A stretch of DNA of 64,000 nucleotides from DCFW01 sp963790715 (GCA_963790715.1 CAWBPN010000018.1:1364001-1428000), one strand, 5' to 3'. Positions 46,682 to 56,443 are shown, counted from the first letter of the stretch. Notes: generated by a model from the letters alone, not told the origin. Made by a program: numbers and translations.

Positions 46682-49600
46682 ATGAGCAATAATTTAAAAA
46701 TTAAGCAGTTCATTTTGTGTGTATTATTATCTTGTTTATGGAGTATTTGTTCTTCTGCACAAGAACAAGCAATAAGTATAAAAGTTAAAAATGCATCTTT
46801 GCGAGAGGTACTTGGCATTATTGAAAGGCAAACTTCATATAGGTTTTCATACCGTAATTCTGTGCTTGATAATCGAAACGACATTACATTGTCAAAAAAA
46901 TATTCATCAATAAACTATTTATTAAATGAGGTACTGAAAGGGAAAAATTTGGTATATAAGATTCTTTCTTCGAAATTGATTATTATATCAGACAGAGAAC
47001 CGTTAAGGAGAATGTGTCAGAAAAAAGAAGAGCGAAATAAAATTATTGTAACAGGTGTCGTGACTGATTTTAATTCAAAAGAGCCTTTATTTGATGTTAC
47101 AGTGAAAGTGAAAGGGTTCCCTCTGGAAGCAACAACTGACGTAAATGGTAGATATACTTTGGTCGTTCCTTATGAAGATATATCTCTTGTTATTTCATAT
47201 ATAGGATATGTACCTACTGAAATTCCATTAAATGGTAAAACGCATATAAATGCTTCACTTGTGGAAGATTCAAGAGCATTGCAAGAGGTTGTGGTAGTAG
47301 GTTATACCAAACAAAGAAAAGAAACTATGATAGGTTCTGTAGCTACTATTACTACCAAGGATTTGCAACAAAGCCCGACTGCAAATCTTGAAAATGCGCT
47401 TGCGGGACGATTGTCGGGATTAATAGTGACACAGTTTAATGGTGGCGAACCCGGTGAAGATCAAAGCTCTATTTATGTTCGTGGAAAATCCACTTATGGT
47501 GATCAATCTCCTATTGTTATTATAGACGGTGTTGAACGTGATATGACATATTTATCTGCTGACGAAATAGAAAGATTCACGATATTAAAGGATGCATCCG
47601 CAACAGCGCAATATGGTATACGCGGAGCAAACGGAGTAATAGTAATTACGACAAAGAGAGGAATGGCACAGGATAAAGCTACGGTAAATGTCAAGATAGA
47701 ATCAGGTATAAATTCGCCATGCAGCTATCCTAAATATTGTGGTTCGGCAGATTATGCAATGTTGTACAATGAAGCCATGATAAATGATGCCCAAAGAGAT
47801 GGAAGCAATATAAATAGTTCACAACTCTTTTCTCAGGATGCAATAGATAAGTTTAGGAGGGCGAAAGGCGATAATTCAGATGGTTTGGGGTATAATATAG
47901 ATTATTATAAATTTCTTTTCAAACCGAACTTACAACAGAATTATAGTTTATCTATTCGTGGAGGTTCGGACAAGGCGAAGTATTACGTGATGGCCGGTTA
48001 TTTTACTCAGGATGGAAACTATAACTATGTAAGTTCCAGTAATCAGAAATTTACGCGTTATAATTTTCGTTCGAATATAGATATAAATATGACTAAGTAT
48101 TTGTATACAAGCCTTGATTTAGGAGCCCAAATAACAGATAGGACTTCTATGGGCAGCAGTGCTTCCGAATTGATGGCATTGGCTAGTGTACGTCCTCCGT
48201 ATTTGCCTATTATTCTTGAGAACAATTCATATCCCGGTAATTCAACATATTTGGCAAATCATAGTGACGGGTTATTGTTGTATGGTGATAACACAAACCG
48301 CCGTAATATACTGGGTGAACTGATAAAGAGCGGTAAGACGAATGAAAATAATACTTATTTTTCAGGAAGTTTTATATTGGGTTTGAATATGGATTTTATT
48401 ACTCGAGGTTTGAAATTAGAAGGAATGTTTTCGTATGATGGAAGTGAAGGACATTGGCATCAACAACAAGTTCCAACATACACAAATGGAGATATAATTT
48501 ATCCCGGATATTCAATATTTTATCCGAGTGTTGGTTCTTCTGTTTATATGACTCCGGGGCATTATTATGGAGCATATTCAGTTGGTAATAAATATAGTGT
48601 AGATCAGACATCCGGCGATAGTTTCTCATATAATAATTCAGTATCCCGCACATATTATCAGGTTAAAATAGATTATAACCGAACATTTGATAAAGTGCAT
48701 GATGTATCGGCATTACTACTTGCCAATCGTACAATAAAGAAGATCAAAGCCGATATACCCTATTGTTCAGAAGGTTTAACAGGTCATTTCAGTTATTATT
48801 ATAATAAGACGTACCTGGCAGAGTTTAATTTCGGATATAACGGTTCGGAGAATTTTGCAAAAGGTCATCGTTTTGGTTTTTTCCCGGCAGTAGCGTTAGG
48901 TTGGGTAGTTACAAATGAGCCGTTTATGTCAAAGACGAATAAATGGTTGGATTTTCTTAAGTTAAGGACATCGTATGGCCTTGTAGGTTCTGATTATACG
49001 GCCGGCCAGAGGTTTTTGTATGAATCCTATTATACAGGAGGAGACGGTTATAGTTTCGGAAGTGGTTTAGGCTCAGGTGAGGGCGGATTGGAAGAAGGAA
49101 ATTTAGCAACAACAAACATAACTTGGGAAAAGGCGAGGAAGTTAAATATCGGACTTGATGTTCAGATGTTTCATAATCGTTTGGCATTAACGGTAGATGC
49201 TTTTGCCGAGCATCGTTGGAATATTGTAACATCTCTTTATGGTAGCCATTTAGGATATCCAGAGCCGTCAATGGGAGGTTATCAGCCATATATAAATTGT
49301 GGAAAGGTTAATAATTACGGATTAGACTGTGAACTGGATTGGAATGGTAAAATAGGCAGGAATTTCCGTTATTATATTCGTCCTAATTTTACATTCTCCC
49401 GTAATAAGGTTATATATGATGCAGAGATACCGAGTTATAATTACAAGAACGATGCAGGTAAAAGATTAGGAGAACATATAGATTATGTTTTTGACCATTT
49501 TGTAAGAAATCAGGGAGAGGCAGACCGATTGAATAAGATAGGATACCAGTCGTGGGGAACACTGATACCTGGAGATGCAGTATACAAGGATTTGAATCGT

Positions 49601-50149
49601 GATGGAGTAATAGATGATAATGACAAGACAGCCGTTGGTAATCCTCAATTTCCGGAAATTCAATTTGGAATGCCGATAGGTTTTCAATATAAGAATTTTG
49701 ATTTTAGTGTAATGTTTCAAGGTTCTGCCCTATGTGATATGCAGTTAAGCGAATCAGCGATATATGCATTTCCACTTTATGACAATGACCAGTTTGGTAA
49801 GGTAAAGAAGATACATTTAAAATCGTGGACGCAAGAAAATGCCTCTACAGCGAAAATGCCGGCACTTCATTTTGGCAAGGATGATAATGATAAACGTGAT
49901 GACAGTAGTTTGTTTATATATAATTCGAGCTATGTTAGGTTAAAGACGATAGAAATAGGTTATAAATTGCCTCGTGAATTGATACATAAGGCTAATTTGG
50001 AACAGGTACGTTTTTATGCACAAGGTTTGAATTTGTTGACATTTGATAGGTTGAAAGATGTTGATATAGATCCTGAGTCCGGAAATGGTTGGGGAGGTTC
50101 GTATCCGATTGTAAAAGTTGTTAATTTGGGAGTAAGTATAACGTTTTAA
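46682..50149 (+). CDS. SusC-family transporter B with STN signalling domain
   Basis: The signal peptide (to about residue 27, SSAQ) is followed by an STN domain (about 29-103, VKNASLREVLGIIERQTSYRFSYR), a carboxypeptidase-regulatory-like domain (about 120-195), a TonB-box-like QEVVVVGYTKQRKE, a plug and a barrel ending in VSITF. From the second half of the regulatory domain onward it is nearly identical to the broken SusC at 37712, but the STN domain and upstream FecR/sigma pair give this copy a signalling role. No susD follows; the next gene encodes a phosphodiesterase 273 bases on. It probably uses the SusD at 40975, whose cognate barrel is the same. Length 1,155 residues, intact. Confidence 0.95.
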   Translation: MSNNLKIKQFILCVLLSCLWSICSSAQEQAISIKVKNASLREVLGIIERQTSYRFSYRNSVLDNRNDITLSKKYSSINYLLNEVLKGKNLVYKILSSKLIIISDREPLRRMCQKKEERNKIIVTGVVTDFNSKEPLFDVTVKVKGFPLEATTDVNGRYTLVVPYEDISLVISYIGYVPTEIPLNGKTHINASLVEDSRALQEVVVVGYTKQRKETMIGSVATITTKDLQQSPTANLENALAGRLSGLIVTQFNGGEPGEDQSSIYVRGKSTYGDQSPIVIIDGVERDMTYLSADEIERFTILKDASATAQYGIRGANGVIVITTKRGMAQDKATVNVKIESGINSPCSYPKYCGSADYAMLYNEAMINDAQRDGSNINSSQLFSQDAIDKFRRAKGDNSDGLGYNIDYYKFLFKPNLQQNYSLSIRGGSDKAKYYVMAGYFTQDGNYNYVSSSNQKFTRYNFRSNIDINMTKYLYTSLDLGAQITDRTSMGSSASELMALASVRPPYLPIILENNSYPGNSTYLANHSDGLLLYGDNTNRRNILGELIKSGKTNENNTYFSGSFILGLNMDFITRGLKLEGMFSYDGSEGHWHQQQVPTYTNGDIIYPGYSIFYPSVGSSVYMTPGHYYGAYSVGNKYSVDQTSGDSFSYNNSVSRTYYQVKIDYNRTFDKVHDVSALLLANRTIKKIKADIPYCSEGLTGHFSYYYNKTYLAEFNFGYNGSENFAKGHRFGFFPAVALGWVVTNEPFMSKTNKWLDFLKLRTSYGLVGSDYTAGQRFLYESYYTGGDGYSFGSGLGSGEGGLEEGNLATTNITWEKARKLNIGLDVQMFHNRLALTVDAFAEHRWNIVTSLYGSHLGYPEPSMGGYQPYINCGKVNNYGLDCELDWNGKIGRNFRYYIRPNFTFSRNKVIYDAEIPSYNYKNDAGKRLGEHIDYVFDHFVRNQGEADRLNKIGYQSWGTLIPGDAVYKDLNRDGVIDDNDKTAVGNPQFPEIQFGMPIGFQYKNFDFSVMFQGSALCDMQLSESAIYAFPLYDNDQFGKVKKIHLKSWTQENASTAKMPALHFGKDDNDKRDDSSLFIYNSSYVRLKTIEIGYKLPRELIHKANLEQVRFYAQGLNLLTFDRLKDVDIDPESGNGWGGSYPIVKVVNLGVSITF

Positions 50150-50205
50150 TAGGTTGAATTAGTTTATACGAATTTAATTCTGTCAAATAATTGTTTATCC
50201 ACGTT

Positions 50206-50239
50206 TTTTGGTACAATTTGAATTTTATGTTGTCTATAT
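50206..50239 (+). promoter_or_regulatory. 34-base ECF-type box, copy f (phosphodiesterase)
   Basis: TTTTGGTACAATTTG followed by TTGTCTATAT in the standard spacing. It is 184 bases before the annotated start, farther than for the other copies, leaving a long leader in which I see no other element. Confidence 0.55.
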
Positions 50240-50422
50240 AAGAGACTATTCAACGGATTTAAAAGAAACATAGTGGTATTTTATAAAGAAAATATTGATC
50301 TTATTTCGATTACTATAGAAGACTTTGCCGAAATTATTAAAAGGTTTTCGATTTTGCTGAAGAAATGGTCAAATTAGTTTTAATAATATTATTGTTGAAC
50401 CAAAATAAAATATGTTTTATAA

Positions 50423-51517
50423 ATGAAAAGATTAATAATTATATTTTTGTTGGCATTCTCTCTGTATTCCCCTATTTACGGGCAAGATACCAGAGTAGTA
50501 CTTATTACTCTCGACGGTTTTCGTTGGGAAGAATTATTTGGTGGTGCCGACACTACATTGATATCGAACAAAATGTATATGGACAATAATGAAAATAATG
50601 TCAAGGATGTGAATGCTTTGTTTAATCGTCCAACCGGTAAGGAAAGAAGAGAGACTTTACTCCCTTTTATCTGGACTACGGTGAAAAACGAAGGTACTTT
50701 AATTGGTAACAGATGGGATGGCTGTAAGATGAATGTCGCCAACAAAATGTATTTTTCATATCCCGGTTATAATGAGTTGTTATGTGGATTCCCTGATGAT
50801 GTGAATGTTCATAGCAACGACACAATATATAATCCTAATGTAAATATTTTGGAAATAGCCAATAATACACCGGAATATAAAGGCAGGGTATTGGCTTTTT
50901 GCAGTTGGGATTGTTTTCCGTATATACTAAATGTGAAACGTAGCAAATTAGAGGTAAATGCTGGCTATATGCATACATTATCTCCATGCCCGACTAAAAA
51001 GGAACTATTTCTCAATACCATAGAGGATGAAAACCCACGTCATTGGAGAGACGAGCGTTTTGATGTATATACTTTTCATTATGGATTGGAAGCAATGAAA
51101 ACCCGTAAGCCAAAATTTATCTATTTTGCTTTTGATGAGACGGACGACTTTTCACATGACGGTAGATATGATCAATATCTTAAATCGGCTCACCGCGCCG
51201 ACAAGTTTATAAAGGAGTTATGGGAATATACCCAGTCGGATTCTTTTTATAGGAATAAAACCACATTTGTTATAACATGCGACCATGGAAGAGGCAACGG
51301 TGAAACACGTCCTGATGATTGGAAAGGCCACGGTTATGATATAAAGAATTCCGGCCAGACATGGGTAATAGCTTTTGGTAAGGGTATTCCGGCGCATGGA
51401 GAGGTAAAGAAGGATTGTCAGTATTATACGAAACAAATAGCTCCTACGATTGCGTCAATATTGAAAATACCGTTTAATCCGAGAAATGAGAATGCCGGTA
51501 AAAAGATTGTTTTTTAA
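50423..51517 (+). CDS. Secreted alkaline-phosphatase-superfamily phosphodiesterase (NPP-like)
   Basis: A signal peptide (to about residue 21, IYGQ) is followed by metal-binding ITLDGFRWEE (Asp31), a probable nucleophile Ser112 in YFSYPGYNELLCG, the second metal set in FDETDDFSHDG and TCDHGRGNG, and GHG near the end. The arrangement fits the nucleotide-pyrophosphatase/phosphodiesterase or phosphoglyceromutase-like branch of the alkaline phosphatase superfamily, not a sulfatase, because there is no C/SxPxR motif. In this locus it could split phosphodiesters attached to mannan or GPI-like glycans, with PafA next door removing the resulting monoester. Substrate is inferred only. It has its own 34-base box. 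Confidence 0.8.
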   Translation: MKRLIIIFLLAFSLYSPIYGQDTRVVLITLDGFRWEELFGGADTTLISNKMYMDNNENNVKDVNALFNRPTGKERRETLLPFIWTTVKNEGTLIGNRWDGCKMNVANKMYFSYPGYNELLCGFPDDVNVHSNDTIYNPNVNILEIANNTPEYKGRVLAFCSWDCFPYILNVKRSKLEVNAGYMHTLSPCPTKKELFLNTIEDENPRHWRDERFDVYTFHYGLEAMKTRKPKFIYFAFDETDDFSHDGRYDQYLKSAHRADKFIKELWEYTQSDSFYRNKTTFVITCDHGRGNGETRPDDWKGHGYDIKNSGQTWVIAFGKGIPAHGEVKKDCQYYTKQIAPTIASILKIPFNPRNENAGKKIVF

Positions 51518-51614
51518 ATAACAAATGAGATTTATTGTTTTTGGAAAGTTACTACACTGTTTCTTGACAGGTAGTATCTTTTCATATTAATACATAAGAA
51601 TAAAAATAATTATA

Positions 51615-53276
51615 ATGAGACTTAAGAAATTACTGTTGCTTCCTTTATTATTGTGCAGTTTGTCTGTAATAGCCCAAGAAGGAAGTGTAGCGCGTCCGAA
51701 ATTGGTTGTCGGAGTAGTTATTGATCAAATGAGATGGGACTATCTGTATCGTTATTATAATCGTTACTGTAATGGTGGCTTTAAACGATTGCTTACTGAA
51801 GGAGCCTCATGTGAGAATACAATGTTGGCGCATATTCCTTCATATACAGCAGTGGGTCATACGTGTATATATACAGGTTCCGTTCCTGCGATAGATGGAA
51901 TAACCAGTAATACGATGGTAGACCAAAAGACAGGCAAATCATTTTATTGTACTGATGATGCAGATGTTCGCCCAATAGGAACGGACAGTAAAGACGGCAT
52001 GGAATCTCCTCATAATTTATGGGTAAGTACCGTAGGCGATGAACTTCGTTTAGCAACTAATGACCATTCAAAAGTTATCGGCGTATCGTTGAAAGACAGA
52101 GCCTCCATATTGCCAGCGGGTCGTTCGGCTAATGCCGCTTATTGGTTTGATAGCAAAACAGGTAAGTTCATTACAAGTAGTTATTACATGGATAAGTTAC
52201 CGGAATGGTTGGATGCCTTTAACGCTAAAAAGCGCGTAAAAGCGCTTATGAGTAAACCGTGGAATACACTTTATGATATTCGCACATATACCCAGAGCTA
52301 CCCAGATGACAATAATTATGAACGCCCATATTTCAAAGGAGAAAGGCCTGTCTTTCCGGTTAACTTGCCAAGGTTGTTGAAAGAACAAGGTTATGCAACA
52401 ATCAAAAGTATTCCGATGGGTAATACTTTTACTCTTGAGATGGCTGAAGCCACAATTGAGGGAGAACATTTAGGAACCGGAAACTATACCGATTTCTTAG
52501 CGGTCAGTTGTTCTGCAACCGACTATGTCGGACATCAGTTCGGAGTAAATGCTATTGAAACGGAAGATACATATTTGCGCCTCGACAAGGATTTAAGCAG
52601 TTTTCTGAATTATTTGGATGAAAAGATAGGGAAAGGTAATTATACATTGTTCTTAACAGCCGACCATGGTGCTGCGCATAATTATAATCTATTGAAAGAT
52701 AGAAAATTAGTTGCAGGAGCGTATGATTTGGCAGCCGATTATCAAAAGCTTGATGATGTACTTACGCAAAAATTCGGTATAAGCAAATTAGTTCGTAGTT
52801 TGGATAATTATCAGATAAATCTTGATTATGACAAGATAAAGTCAAATAACCTGGATATTGAAAAGGTAAAAGAATCAGCAATCGATTGTGTTAAGACGTT
52901 TGACGGTGTACTTTATGTAGTAGATCAAACGAAGATAGGTGTTACTTCACTTCCGAGTGAGATGAGGCAGCTGATTACAAACGGATATAATCCTGCGCGC
53001 AGCGGCGAAATACAAATAATGATTAAGCCCGGATATTATGAGAAAGAGGCTGGAGATGATGATTTTGGCACTACGCATGGAACATGGTTACCGTATGACT
53101 TGCATATACCTTTGCTGTTTTATGGTTGGGGCATTAAACAAGGGCAGCTTAACAGAGAAGTGCACATGACGGATATCGCTCCGACAGTTGCAGCATTATT
53201 ACACATCCAGATGCCAAACGGGTGCGTTGGTAAAGCCATACCTGAGGTTATGGAATCGGCTACTCTTGATAAGTGA
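51615..53276 (+). CDS. pafA: PafA-type alkaline phosphatase
   Basis: This is a periplasmic Zn2+-dependent phosphomonoesterase. The signal peptide ends at SVIAQ (residue 21). The key residues of PafA enzymes are in place: VVIDQMRWDYL (metal Asp37), nucleophile Thr78 in IPSYTAVGHT, SLKDRAS with Lys160 and Arg162 (K162/R164 in the Elizabethkingia enzyme), SATDYVGHQFG, TADHGAAHN and a late TTHGTWLPYD histidine. Length of 553 residues matches. PafA enzymes act on diverse phosphate monoesters including sugar phosphates and are not inhibited by phosphate. Placement after the phosphodiesterase and before GH92 suggests it dephosphorylates mannose-phosphate ends. No classical Pho box was identified; a weak box-like TTTTTGGAAAGTT lies at about 51538-51550. 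Confidence 0.9.
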   Translation: MRLKKLLLLPLLLCSLSVIAQEGSVARPKLVVGVVIDQMRWDYLYRYYNRYCNGGFKRLLTEGASCENTMLAHIPSYTAVGHTCIYTGSVPAIDGITSNTMVDQKTGKSFYCTDDADVRPIGTDSKDGMESPHNLWVSTVGDELRLATNDHSKVIGVSLKDRASILPAGRSANAAYWFDSKTGKFITSSYYMDKLPEWLDAFNAKKRVKALMSKPWNTLYDIRTYTQSYPDDNNYERPYFKGERPVFPVNLPRLLKEQGYATIKSIPMGNTFTLEMAEATIEGEHLGTGNYTDFLAVSCSATDYVGHQFGVNAIETEDTYLRLDKDLSSFLNYLDEKIGKGNYTLFLTADHGAAHNYNLLKDRKLVAGAYDLAADYQKLDDVLTQKFGISKLVRSLDNYQINLDYDKIKSNNLDIEKVKESAIDCVKTFDGVLYVVDQTKIGVTSLPSEMRQLITNGYNPARSGEIQIMIKPGYYEKEAGDDDFGTTHGTWLPYDLHIPLLFYGWGIKQGQLNREVHMTDIAPTVAALLHIQMPNGCVGKAIPEVMESATLDK

Positions 53277-53426
53277 TATTATAAAAAAGAAGAATTATAA
53301 ATTGATTATTTTAAATAAGCACATACTATTTGACATCCAGTCATTATAGTCTGTCTGTATAATCATGGTGAATAAAATGAATTCCATATAACGAGATAGA
53401 ATAATTAAATTAGTATATATATATAT

Positions 53427-55685
53427 ATGAGACACTCAGGTTTGAATTTATTTAAGTTGCTTTGTGCAATAATGATTTTTTCGTTGATAGGTGAGAATTC
53501 TTCAGCGAAAGATAACTCCAGAAGTGAAGGACTGTTACGGTATGTTGACCAATATATCGGGGCCGGAGACCATGGGCATGTGTTTGTTGGAACCAGTGTT
53601 CCTTACGGAATGGTTCAACTTGGGCCTAATAACATATTCAAGGGATGGGATTGGTGTTCCGGATATAATTATTCGGATAATATCATTATCGGATTTTCCC
53701 ACACTCACCTAAGTGGTACAGGCTGTGGAGATATGGGAGATGTGCTGATTATGCCTTTTACAGGTCAGGTACATACGGATAAAGGGATGCAAAACGATAT
53801 AAGTAATGGATATGCTTCTTATTTTTCTCATGACAAAGAGATTGTAAGTCCACAATATTACTCTGTCGTTTTGGATAAGTACAACATCAGAGCCGAATTG
53901 ACATCCACTGCACGGGTTGGATTTCACAAATATACTTATCCTCAAGGTGAAAAATCTCAGATTATAATTGATTTGAAAGAGGGTATTAGTTCCGGATCTT
54001 ATGATTCTTATATAAAAAAAGTAGATGATTACACAATAGAAGGCTATCGCTTTATACACGGATGGAGCCCTAATCGCAAAGTGTATTTCGTTCTTAAAAG
54101 TAACGTAAAAATAAATGATTTTTCTGCCTATGATGATAATACTTCAGAAAAAGGAAATGAACTTAAAGCGAAATCTGTAAAAGGAGTGGTCTCATTCGGA
54201 AATGCTCCAGTAGTGTTGTTGAAAGTTGGCATTTCATCGGTAAGTTGCCAAAATGCTGCAATGAACATTAATACAGAGATAAAAGATTGGAATTTTAATG
54301 CGATTGTAAGTTCGAATGCGGCCAATTGGAACAAAGCTCTATCTGAAATTTCTTTGAAAACTAAAAATGAAAAAGCAGAAAAGATTTTATATACATCTTT
54401 TTATCATACAATGATAGCTCCATCATTGTATTGTGATTATAATGGAGAATATAGCGGATATGATGGAAAAATTCATAAAGATAATAATAAAAGTAATTAC
54501 TCAACATTTTCGTTGTGGGATACGTATCGTGCAGCTCAACCTTTGATGACTATTCTGCATCCTGAATTGGTACCTAAAATGGTTAATTCGATGTTATCAA
54601 TTTATGACCAACAGGGTAAGCTTCCGATATGGCCATTATGGGGCGGAGAAACAAATTGTATGCCAGGATGTAATGCTATACCGATTATTGCTGATGCATG
54701 TATGAAAGGATTTAAAGGGTTTGATATTAAAAGAGCATATAATGCTATGAAAGTTTCGGCAATGAATCGTAAACAAAGTGGTATTTCGTATTTAATTGGC
54801 GGAAATTATATTCCTTGTGATAAAATAGGAGCTGCTACTTCGAAGGCCTTAGAATATGCTATAGATGATTGGGGAGTTGCTGCTGTTGCTAAGAAACTAA
54901 ATATTAAAAAAGATGCTGAAATGTTTTCAGACATGTCTCAATATTATAAAAATTATTTTGATTCAACTATTGGATTTATGCGCCCCAAGCTGAAAAATGG
55001 TAGTTGGTTTGGACCTTATAATCCGGCTACAGCTGATCAAAACTATTTTACAGAAGGAAACGGTTGGCAATATACTTTTTTAGTACCTCAAGACCCAAGA
55101 GGACTAATAAATTTGTTTGGAGGGGATAATGCTTTTGCAAACAAGTTGGATGAACTTTTTAATAACCATGATAGTATGGGACCAAATGCAGTTAATGATA
55201 TTTCCGGTTTAATCGGTCAATATGCGCATGGTAATGAGCCAAGCCATCATATTGCTTATATGTATGCTTATGCCGGTGAACAGTGGAAAACGGCAAAGTT
55301 AGTCAGATACATCATGGATGAATTCTATACAGACAAGGAAGATGGAATAATAGGAAATGAGGATTGTGGGCAAATGTCTGCATGGTATGTGCTCTCAGCA
55401 ATGGGTTTATATCAGGTAAGTCCGTCTAAGGGGGTATTTGTCTTTGGTAGTCCACGTTTTGATGAATTTGCTATTAATGTACGTAATGGTAAAACATTTT
55501 CAATTGAGGCAATAAATAATAATGAAAAAAATATTTATATTCAGAAAGTAGAATTGAATGGCAAGGTATATCATAATAGTTATATCTTATATAACGATAT
55601 AGTAAAAGGAGGTCACTTAAAATTTTATATGGGCAATACGCCTAACTACAATTTTGGAAAGAATGTTGTAAACAGACCATATTAA
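53427..55685 (+). CDS. GH92 exo-alpha-mannosidase, copy 2
   Basis: The signal peptide ends near ENSSAKD (residue 27). The family motifs are YVDQYIGAGDHGHVFVGTSVPYGMVQLGPN, FSHTHLSGTGCGDMGDVLIMP, FSLWDTYRAAQPLMT, FTEGNGWQYTFLVPQD (putative acid Glu543), IGQYAHGNEPSHHIAYMY (N603, E604, H607, H608) and GNEDCGQMSAWYVLSAMGLYQVSP. It keeps the usual HH pair, in contrast to copy 1, and diverges from it throughout, so it belongs to another GH92 subgroup. The first 123 bases recur at 61695-61817 as a remnant. It is likely a single-gene unit, with a hairpin terminator behind it. No clear 34-base box is present ahead of it. Confidence 0.95.
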   Translation: MRHSGLNLFKLLCAIMIFSLIGENSSAKDNSRSEGLLRYVDQYIGAGDHGHVFVGTSVPYGMVQLGPNNIFKGWDWCSGYNYSDNIIIGFSHTHLSGTGCGDMGDVLIMPFTGQVHTDKGMQNDISNGYASYFSHDKEIVSPQYYSVVLDKYNIRAELTSTARVGFHKYTYPQGEKSQIIIDLKEGISSGSYDSYIKKVDDYTIEGYRFIHGWSPNRKVYFVLKSNVKINDFSAYDDNTSEKGNELKAKSVKGVVSFGNAPVVLLKVGISSVSCQNAAMNINTEIKDWNFNAIVSSNAANWNKALSEISLKTKNEKAEKILYTSFYHTMIAPSLYCDYNGEYSGYDGKIHKDNNKSNYSTFSLWDTYRAAQPLMTILHPELVPKMVNSMLSIYDQQGKLPIWPLWGGETNCMPGCNAIPIIADACMKGFKGFDIKRAYNAMKVSAMNRKQSGISYLIGGNYIPCDKIGAATSKALEYAIDDWGVAAVAKKLNIKKDAEMFSDMSQYYKNYFDSTIGFMRPKLKNGSWFGPYNPATADQNYFTEGNGWQYTFLVPQDPRGLINLFGGDNAFANKLDELFNNHDSMGPNAVNDISGLIGQYAHGNEPSHHIAYMYAYAGEQWKTAKLVRYIMDEFYTDKEDGIIGNEDCGQMSAWYVLSAMGLYQVSPSKGVFVFGSPRFDEFAINVRNGKTFSIEAINNNEKNIYIQKVELNGKVYHNSYILYNDIVKGGHLKFYMGNTPNYNFGKNVVNRPY

Positions 55686-55719
55686 TATTGTTTATATAAC
55701 TAATAGTTACTAATAGGAA

Positions 55720-55765
55720 GCGATTCACAATTTGGACTTGATGCCAGATTGTGAATCGCATTTGT
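55720..55765 (+). terminator. Hairpin terminator after GH92 copy 2
   Basis: GCGATTCACAAT (55720-55731) pairs exactly with ATTGTGAATCGC (55748-55759) around a 16-base loop, followed by ATTTGTATATTT. Confidence 0.75.
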
Positions 55766-55892
55766 ATATTTAGGCTTCAACTAAAATAGTGAAAGATAAT
55801 TATTCTACTCATTTTATTAAATAGTGCACATCATTATTGCTGTAATAGTAGATATTTGGATCTAATTGATAAATGACAAAATAATTATAAGT

Positions 55893-56166
55893 ATGAAGAA
55901 GCAGTTATATCTTTTATGTGCGGAGCGGATCTGTTATTGTTGCTCCTTGCCATAAGAATGGTAATGCCTCCGGCTTTATAGGCCAATATGCACACGGAAA
56001 TGAGCCAAGTCATCAAATTACATATATGTATGATTTCGTTGGACAGCCATGGAAGACACAAGCATTGGTGGCAAAAGTATTGAAATATCTTTACACAGAT
56101 CACCCATCCGGTTATTGTGGAAATCCTGATTTAGAGATTAGAGATTCAGTAGCAAGGAGTTTGTAA
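55893..56166 (+). pseudogene. GH92 C-terminal remnant joined to foreign ends
   Basis: Bases 55951-56124 match 35253-35426 of GH92 copy 1 (KNGNASGFIGQYAHGNEPSHQ, then HPSGYCGN) with few changes. Ahead of it an ATG at 55893 starts a signal-peptide-like MKKQLYLL in another frame that stops at about 55955. Behind it the frame continues into PDLEIRDSVARSL and stops. The piece holds parts of two active-site loops but no complete fold. It shows the NEPSHQ variant of copy 1, not the HH of the adjacent copy 2. Confidence 0.8.
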
Positions 56167-56362
56167 GCAAATGATTATACGAAATAAGTACAAAGCATAG
56201 ACAATCATTTATTTTATTCATAATTATGGATACCTTTAGAATTATATTCTAAAATTGTATAATATTAATTTGATTAATCTTGTATAATCTATTTTATAAT
56301 AATACGCTGATCTTTGCTAATAATGGAAATATTGCTAATATTTTTATTAAAAATATTTATAA

Positions 56363-56396
56363 TTTTGGTATAATTTGCAACTTTTCTTGTCATTAA
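56363..56396 (+). promoter_or_regulatory. 34-base ECF-type box, copy g (SusC C/SusD)
   Basis: TTTTGGTATAATTTG then CTTGTCATTAAAG; the -10-like half deviates (CATTAA for CTTTAT), the first half is perfect. It is 47 bases before the susC start. Confidence 0.55.
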
Positions 56397-56443
56397 AGAT
56401 GAGCTAATTCAATAAATTTTGATTATTATTAATTTAAAAAGTA

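Noticed and set aside
50423..51517. Sulfatase
   Set aside because: The protein belongs to the same superfamily, but there is no C/S-x-P-x-R maturation motif and the nucleophile region is SYPGYNE.
53340..53380. A 34-base box ahead of GH92 copy 2
   Set aside because: TAGTCTGTCTGTATAA resembles only the second half; the GGTAYAATT half is missing at the right distance.
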